From contig MU128926.1 in NCBI GenBank assembly GCA_014904985.1, forward strand, positions 146,644-210,643: a stretch of DNA of 64,000 nucleotides, given 5' to 3'. Below are positions 59,506 through 64,000 of the stretch, one piece after another. This stretch comes from Hydnum rufescens UP504 (Eukaryota; Basidiomycota; Agaricomycetes; Cantharellales; Hydnaceae). A program made the translations under genes and the position numbers. How positions within the stretch are numbered: the first letter of the stretch is position 1; each line of letters opens with the position of its first letter. The notes beneath the pieces are model-generated. The model searched no databases. It was given only the letters and a program-made list of their open reading frames with translations, and had not been told where the DNA came from.

Positions 59506-60589
59506 TCGTACACCCTCTCGTATTACTTTCTGTGACAGATCACCACGCGCGTTCAACAGGGCGAGTGTCAAATCGACGCGTGGTGGGCGTATTACTCGGC
59601 CAAGATAATGGGAAGATTGTGAACGTGGCCAACTCATTCGCCATTCCTTTCGAGGAGGATGAAAAAGACAGCAAGACATGGTTCCTCGACCATAATTACA
59701 TCGACACTATGTGGCAAATGTTCAAGAGTGTGAATGGTACGTAGACGTTCTCCGTCGGGTCCACCTCATTTACCCAGACATCTGGTATTTTAGCACGGGA
59801 AAGGATGATTGGGTGGTACCATACTGGACCAAAGTTACGAGCGTCAGACCAGGAAATCAACGACCTCTTTAAGCGCTTCATACCGCGGCCAGTCATGGTC
59901 ATCGTGGATGTCCGCCAACAAGAGGTTGGGATCCCCACCAATGCCTATTTCGCTGTCGAGGAGATCAAGGACGTAAGACCTTCTATTCCCCGTTTTTCTA
60001 TACATTTTCTATTCAGTGACACTATTTATGTGACTTAAAGGATGGCACAGAGACGCAAAAGACATTCTTCCACGTACCGTCTGCAATAGAAGCCGAGGAA
60101 GCTGAAGAAATTGGCGTTGAACACCTCTTACGAGACATAAAAGACAGTACGACGACCACCCTCACGACGCGCGTAGCCGAACAACTCTCTTCTCTCCGAG
60201 GGCTTCAATCACGCCTGAGTGAGGTCCGGGATTATCTAAAAAACGTTGCGAACGGGAGTCTCCCAATCAGTCACCAGGTTGTGTATCACCTTCAGGATGC
60301 GTTCAATTTGTTACCTAACCTCGATGACGCGGCTCTGACGAGAGCGTTCACCACCAACACGAACGACCAACTTCTTGTTGTGTACCTCTCTGCACTAATA
60401 CGGGCTGTTATTGCGTTGGAGAAACTGGTCGAGAACAAGGCGACCAATGGGGTGGCGGAACTCGAGGAGGGGATAGCCAAGGGGGGCGCCAAAGGGAAAG
60501 CTCTCACAAATGGGACTGCGGCGCCAAGTGTAACAGAAAAGAAAGATGATGCTGGAGAAACTGGGGATAGGAAATCTGCTGAAAAATAG
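59506..60589 (+). CDS. RPN8: 26S proteasome lid subunit RPN8 (MPN domain), first exon not resolved
   Basis: Exons 59506-59736, 59794-59972 and 60041-60589 give about 319 residues. The first recognised exon begins after CAG at 59505 and needs a G from an upstream exon: (G)TC then [16 protein letters not shown]. Diagnostic MPN blocks follow: [40 protein letters not shown] and [26 protein letters not shown] lacks the second His of JAMM proteases, as expected for the catalytically inactive partner of Rpn11. The C-terminal helices ([40 protein letters not shown]) and an Ala/Lys-rich tail are present. Stop at 60589. No frame breaks. It converges with the kinase gene 139 bp away. Confidence 0.92.
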
Positions 60590-60727
60590 ACGTCCCTCAT
60601 GTTCTGTTGGCTATTGTTTATTGACGTAGGCAAGCGAGCATATGCATGGCAGACTTTAAAGTTTAAAAAAAAAACTCCCAAAAAACCCCAACAAGAGCAA
60701 GCCAGCTATCAACCCCAAGAACGTGCA

Positions 60728-61608
60728 TCACTCCGAGGTATCGACCTCCTGCAAGCGAACTCCACCTTCGTTATCCCGTCGGTTTCCCCTACGGTTCCGC
60801 CTCTTGACAGCTTTCCAAGAAAGTATCCACAAACCGACTAACAAGCCCACAGGCGGAATGAGCCAACTGATAACCCATGACCATCCTGCCTCCCTCTGGA
60901 AGCGCTGCACGAGCGAGGCAACTTGCCCATCGAGATCTTGGAGAGAACCAGAATTATCGATTACATGATCAGAGTATTCAAGCTTCGAGGCGAGGGGAAG
61001 CTGGGAATTGAGCCGAGCGAGTGCAGCTGCTTGCGTGCTTCTGTCTCGCTGCATGAGGCGTTGCAGTTGAATGTCCTTTGAGCTAACGAGATAAATGTTC
61101 ATTAAGGCGGAGTGTTGAAGCATACGAGTTTGAGTCCATGTACCAATATACGACAACGACCTTTGCAACCCATTTCCAGATTCCAGATTCGATGAGGAGT
61201 GGCACATCCAAGATGCAAATTTTATGCCCTGCAAGCCAATATCTTGCGACATCCCAGATCATTTCCCACCGCACAGCTGGGTGCACGATGGCATTCAGGA
61301 GCTTTCGTTTCCTCTCGTCGTTGAATACTATTTCCCCGAGCTTGGGCCGGTCCAGCCCCTGCGAACCATCCTTGAGGAGCACTTCGCGCCCAAAGGTAGC
61401 CACGATTTGGGCGTATGGGGACGTCCCTGGTTCGACCACTCGCCTAGCCAAGACATCAGCGTCCACAATGGGGAATCCGTGTGAAGCAAATAGATGCGAA
61501 ACGGCAGATTTGCCCGAAGCGATGCCGCCTGTTAATCCGATTACTGCACACTAGCGCTTGTTAGATGCGGTCGGCATCGGCGCACAATTTCGTGCACACA
61601 CCAAGCAT
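60728..61608 (-). CDS. CAB5: Dephospho-CoA kinase
   Basis: Last step of CoA synthesis: ATP-dependent phosphorylation of dephospho-CoA. A 7-nt first exon (61608..61602, ATGCTTG), then 61543..61144 and 61082..60728, gives 253 aa. Splicing produces MLVIGLTGGIASGKS, with the Walker A loop GGIASGKS. VDADVLARRVVEPGTSPY, FGREVLL and ILDVPLLIESGIW are standard CoaE-family motifs; the third exon gives VVYCSKDIQLQRLMQRD. The C-terminus holds a hydrophobic helix (VISWLIPPVGLLVGLWIL) followed by a basic tail, so the enzyme may be anchored to an organelle membrane, as known for yeast Cab5. Confidence 0.92.
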
Positions 61609-61739
61609 CGCCAACGAGAGTGGGGAAGCAGGAAGTGTGAATGTGCCCAGGGTTCGGAATTCTCCGAGTCGACCCCACCTTCAGAGAGCTCTTGACTTTT
61701 AGCCCTCGCACCGGCAATCCGGGTCACGGCTCGCCCGAG

Positions 61740-61895
61740 AACTCTGCGGCAGATAGCGGACGGGGATACGGGGTATCCCCGTGAGAGCCTCGCGCAGCGG
61801 ATGGGGTGCGGGGTTTCCCCCGGCAGCCCCGCGCAGCGGACGGGAGCAGGGAGTCCCCGCGCAGCGGACGGGGTCTGCGGGGTGTCCCCGCAATA
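61740..61895. repeat. GC-rich minisatellite
   Basis: Repeats of GCGCAGCGGACGGGG-like units alternating with GGGGTxTCCCCG segments, five or so copies. Upstream of the kinase gene and followed by a possible pol III element. Confidence 0.6.
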
Positions 61896-61939
61896 TGTAC
61901 TTGACCTATGTACATAAAAAAAGGGCGAATAAATATGGT

Positions 61940-62020
61940 GGCTGTGTAGTGCAGCGGTAACAGTCCTTGGGCCGATGCGCTTTCTTGTACAACCCTGGTT
62001 CAGACCCCGGTCAAGTACAA
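61940..62020 (+). ncRNA. tRNA-derived SINE-like head (pol III A and B boxes)
   Basis: TAGTGCAGCGG (61948) fits the A-box pattern TRGYNNARNNG, and GGTTCAGACCC (61998) is one base off the B-box consensus. I cannot fold a full tRNA: the acceptor stem does not pair. The sequence is more likely a SINE head or decayed tRNA. No second copy lies in the window. Confidence 0.3.
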
Positions 62021-62284
62021 GTTCCGTGAAGTATTTGAATTAACCCCCCGCCTACTACTTGCACCCGGAACACGCAAGATGTCGAGGAAACTGTACCTGG
62101 CTTCCCCGAACATCTTTCCACCCCCCACCCTACTTCTATATGGACCACACCCGCACAGGCGAGAAGTCAGGAATTTCCGTTTTTGGAATTTCTGAGAATC
62201 TTCTTCAAATCGAGGCAAACAGCCTTTAAAAAATATATCTGTGGTTCTCTGCATCTAAGTGTTGTATTTATGCCCCCCTCAATC

Positions 62285-63060
62285 CACTGTACGGTGCCCG
62301 AGCAGGATCAGGTCAAAACTTTTGCGGAGCATTTTGCATCCGCAACCAATGGCTCTGCACCAGACCACCCAAATGGTACATTCATGGGTAAAACCAAGGG
62401 TTAAATGTTAAATGCTATTAGTATGTGATAGAACCAGGTCTCAAGAAAAACGGAGTCATTTGAGGGAGTTCTCAAAATTTCCTAAAAAAGCAATCCTGCT
62501 TTGCGTAGGTTTCTGTGAGTGAGGAGGGGTCGTTAATTAATACGTTTACATACGCAATTATATGGTATCCGTGAGCATGCAAATGTTCAGGATGGTGGGA
62601 TTTGGGGATGGGCGTATCGCTTAGTCAGCAAACCTTTCGCGGAGTCTCCCGAGACAAGTCTGTTGACTAAGCAAACCGTGGTTCTCTGGAGACTCCGCGG
62701 AAGGTTTGCTGACTAAGTGATACGCGCCTATCCCCAAATCCCACCATCCTGAACATTTGCATGCTCACGGATACCATATAATTGCGATGTATATAGCATA
62801 TTAACTAACTAACGACCCCTTCTCACTCACAGAAACCGACGCAAAGCAGGATTGCCTTTTTAGGAAATTTTGAGAACTCCCTCAAATGACTCTATTTTTC
62901 TTGAGACCTGGTTCTATCACATACTAATAGCGTTTGACATTTAATCCTTGTTTTTACCCATGAATGTACCTTTTGGGTGGTCTGGTGCAGAGCGATTGGT
63001 TGCGGATGCAAAATGCTCCGCAAAAGTTTTGACCTGATCCTGCTCGGGCACCGTACACTG
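62285..63060. mobile_element. Second foldback element, about 370-bp arms
   Basis: The left arm (62285 to about 62650) and right arm (about 62689-63060) are inverted copies with few differences. Outer ends are CACTGTACGGTGCCCGAGCA and the complement of TGCTCGGGCACCGTACACTG; the inner part is GGAGTCTCC/GGAGACTCC near 62641/62689. The central loop is about 40 bp. It is non-coding. The right end read outward-in is CAGTGTACGG, which would fit a hAT-type end, but no 8-bp duplication is evident. Confidence 0.75.
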
Positions 63061-63213
63061 GCGCTGGTGTTGAGGCCCATTCCGGTTTCTAAATCCGGAT
63101 GTTGCGGTGCGCTATTTGCCGAAATTTGCATTAAATTGTATTAAATATTAATCTCAAATCCCTTCAAGGGATTCGGTTCTACGTTCGAGGACTAAAAGTC
63201 CCCAACTCTTACC

Positions 63214-64000
63214 ATGCTTGTCCCTCGACAAGCAGCGCATGGGAAGGGAAGGGCAGTCTTACACGCATCTGGAACGGAGGCGATCTTCTCGGAGCTCTCG
63301 TATCAGTATCCTCTCAAATTGCTTTCCCCAGATACCCATGCAGATATCCCCCTCGCCATTGCCTATATTCTATCATATGGGGGGGGACTCGTCTCTGGAG
63401 ATCGTATCGAACTCGATGTAGACGTGGGATTGCACTCGATGCTTATGCTTCTCACCCAGGTCCGGCAATTCCATTACATCTCAAGACTCGGCGCTAGATT
63501 TACTGTCAGCGCTTGTGTGAATGTCAGGGTTCCACGAAAGTCTTCAAAACGCGTTCCCGGGGGAGCCACGTTAGTACCAGCTCAATTTCCAACGCATCCG
63601 GGAAGACAACCCAATCCCTGACTGCTCGCATCCGCCCAAATGCCCTTCTCCTTCTACTCCCCGATCCAGTGACATGCTTCGAGTCCTCGTCCTACTCGCA
63701 GACCCAGACATTTTACCTCGAGTCAGTCTCCTCTTCCGCCGTGATCTTGGACTGGTTTACATCAGGCCGTATGGCTCGCGGAGAAGAATGGGATTTCGAA
63801 AGATATCGCAGCGTGAACGAAGTGTGGATCGCCGGGCGACGAATAGCGCGCGACGTCATGCTTCTCGAACAGTCTTCGGGCTCTCGGCATTCGCCAACCT
63901 CCCAGCTTGATACGCCGCCGTACATCCCCCTCCCATCACGGTCCCTTGCTGATCGTCTGCGCCCCTACGCTTGCTATGCAACTCTCTTCCTATTCGGCCC
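63214..64000 (+). CDS. ureD: Urease accessory protein UreD/UreH, cut by window end
   Basis: Helps load nickel into urease as part of the UreD-F-G complex. The ATG at 63214 opens exon 1 (to 63459). A 68-bp intron (GTCCGG..GTCAG) leads to exon 2 at 63528, which is open to the window edge. Family blocks: GRAVLHASGTEAIFSELSYQ, YPLKLLSP, YILSYGGGLVSGDRIELDVD, LLTQ|GSTKVFKTRS across the splice, then LDWFTSGRMARGEEWDFERY and NEVWIAGRRIARDVMLLEQ. The C-terminus lies beyond the window. No frame break was seen. Confidence 0.9.

Noticed and set aside
61940..62020. Intact tRNA gene
   Set aside because: Box-like motifs exist but acceptor-stem halves do not pair, so only a SINE-like call is kept.

Overview
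The window looks like a chromosomal segment of a filamentous basidiomycete, most likely an Agaricomycete. The coding genes are cut by many introns of about 50-70 bp with GT..AG ends. The gene content is fungal (GH7 cellobiohydrolase, membrane-anchored laccase-like oxidase, NACHT protein, UreD). The transposon-rich parts are strongly CpG-poor by eye.

Layout. (1) 0-12 kb is gene-dense: a SAM37/metaxin-like import protein (-), a GH7 cellulase (-), a multicopper oxidase (+), ribosome biogenesis factor RPF2 (+) and a two-finger C2H2 regulator (-). (2) 13.4-16.0 kb holds a long foldback element carrying a nested TA-flanked MITE, and a separate 77-bp palindromic MITE. (3) 16.3-19.9 kb is an 11-exon coiled-coil gene with a centrosomin-type N-terminal motif (gamma-tubulin complex anchor). 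(4) 20.4-31.4 kb is an array of three long copies plus three fragments of one uncharacterised gene family with shared flanking modules. It ends against a decayed, intron-bearing duplicate of the 3' half of the coiled-coil gene (31.4-33.1 kb). (5) 33.9-51 kb is a transposon block: a broken hAT element with a 19-bp minisatellite, an LTR element that kept only RNase H and integrase between two long LTRs, LTR relics and several inverted or simple repeats. (6) 52.0-54.3 kb is a NACHT gene split by about 1.26 kb of unrelated coding sequence that resembles a Byr4/Bfa1-type protein. (7) 54.5-64 kb returns to ordinary genes: a sterol-desaturase-superfamily protein (-), a CUE3/ASCC2-like gene (-, degraded or hard to splice), proteasome subunit RPN8 (+), dephospho-CoA kinase (-), then a foldback element and the start of UreD (+).

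The genes are not operonic. The housekeeping genes (RPF2, RPN8, dephospho-CoA kinase, SAM37) are unrelated in pathway. RPF2, the cellulase, the oxidase and the NACHT gene contain one-base frame breaks, mostly beside short homopolymers, so some 'broken' genes may reflect sequence errors. The multi-lesion copies (first array copy, hAT transposase, LTR element, duplicated coiled-coil segment) look truly decayed. The least understood parts are the tandem family (possible permuted papain-like fold, inference only) and the captured fragment inside the NACHT gene.
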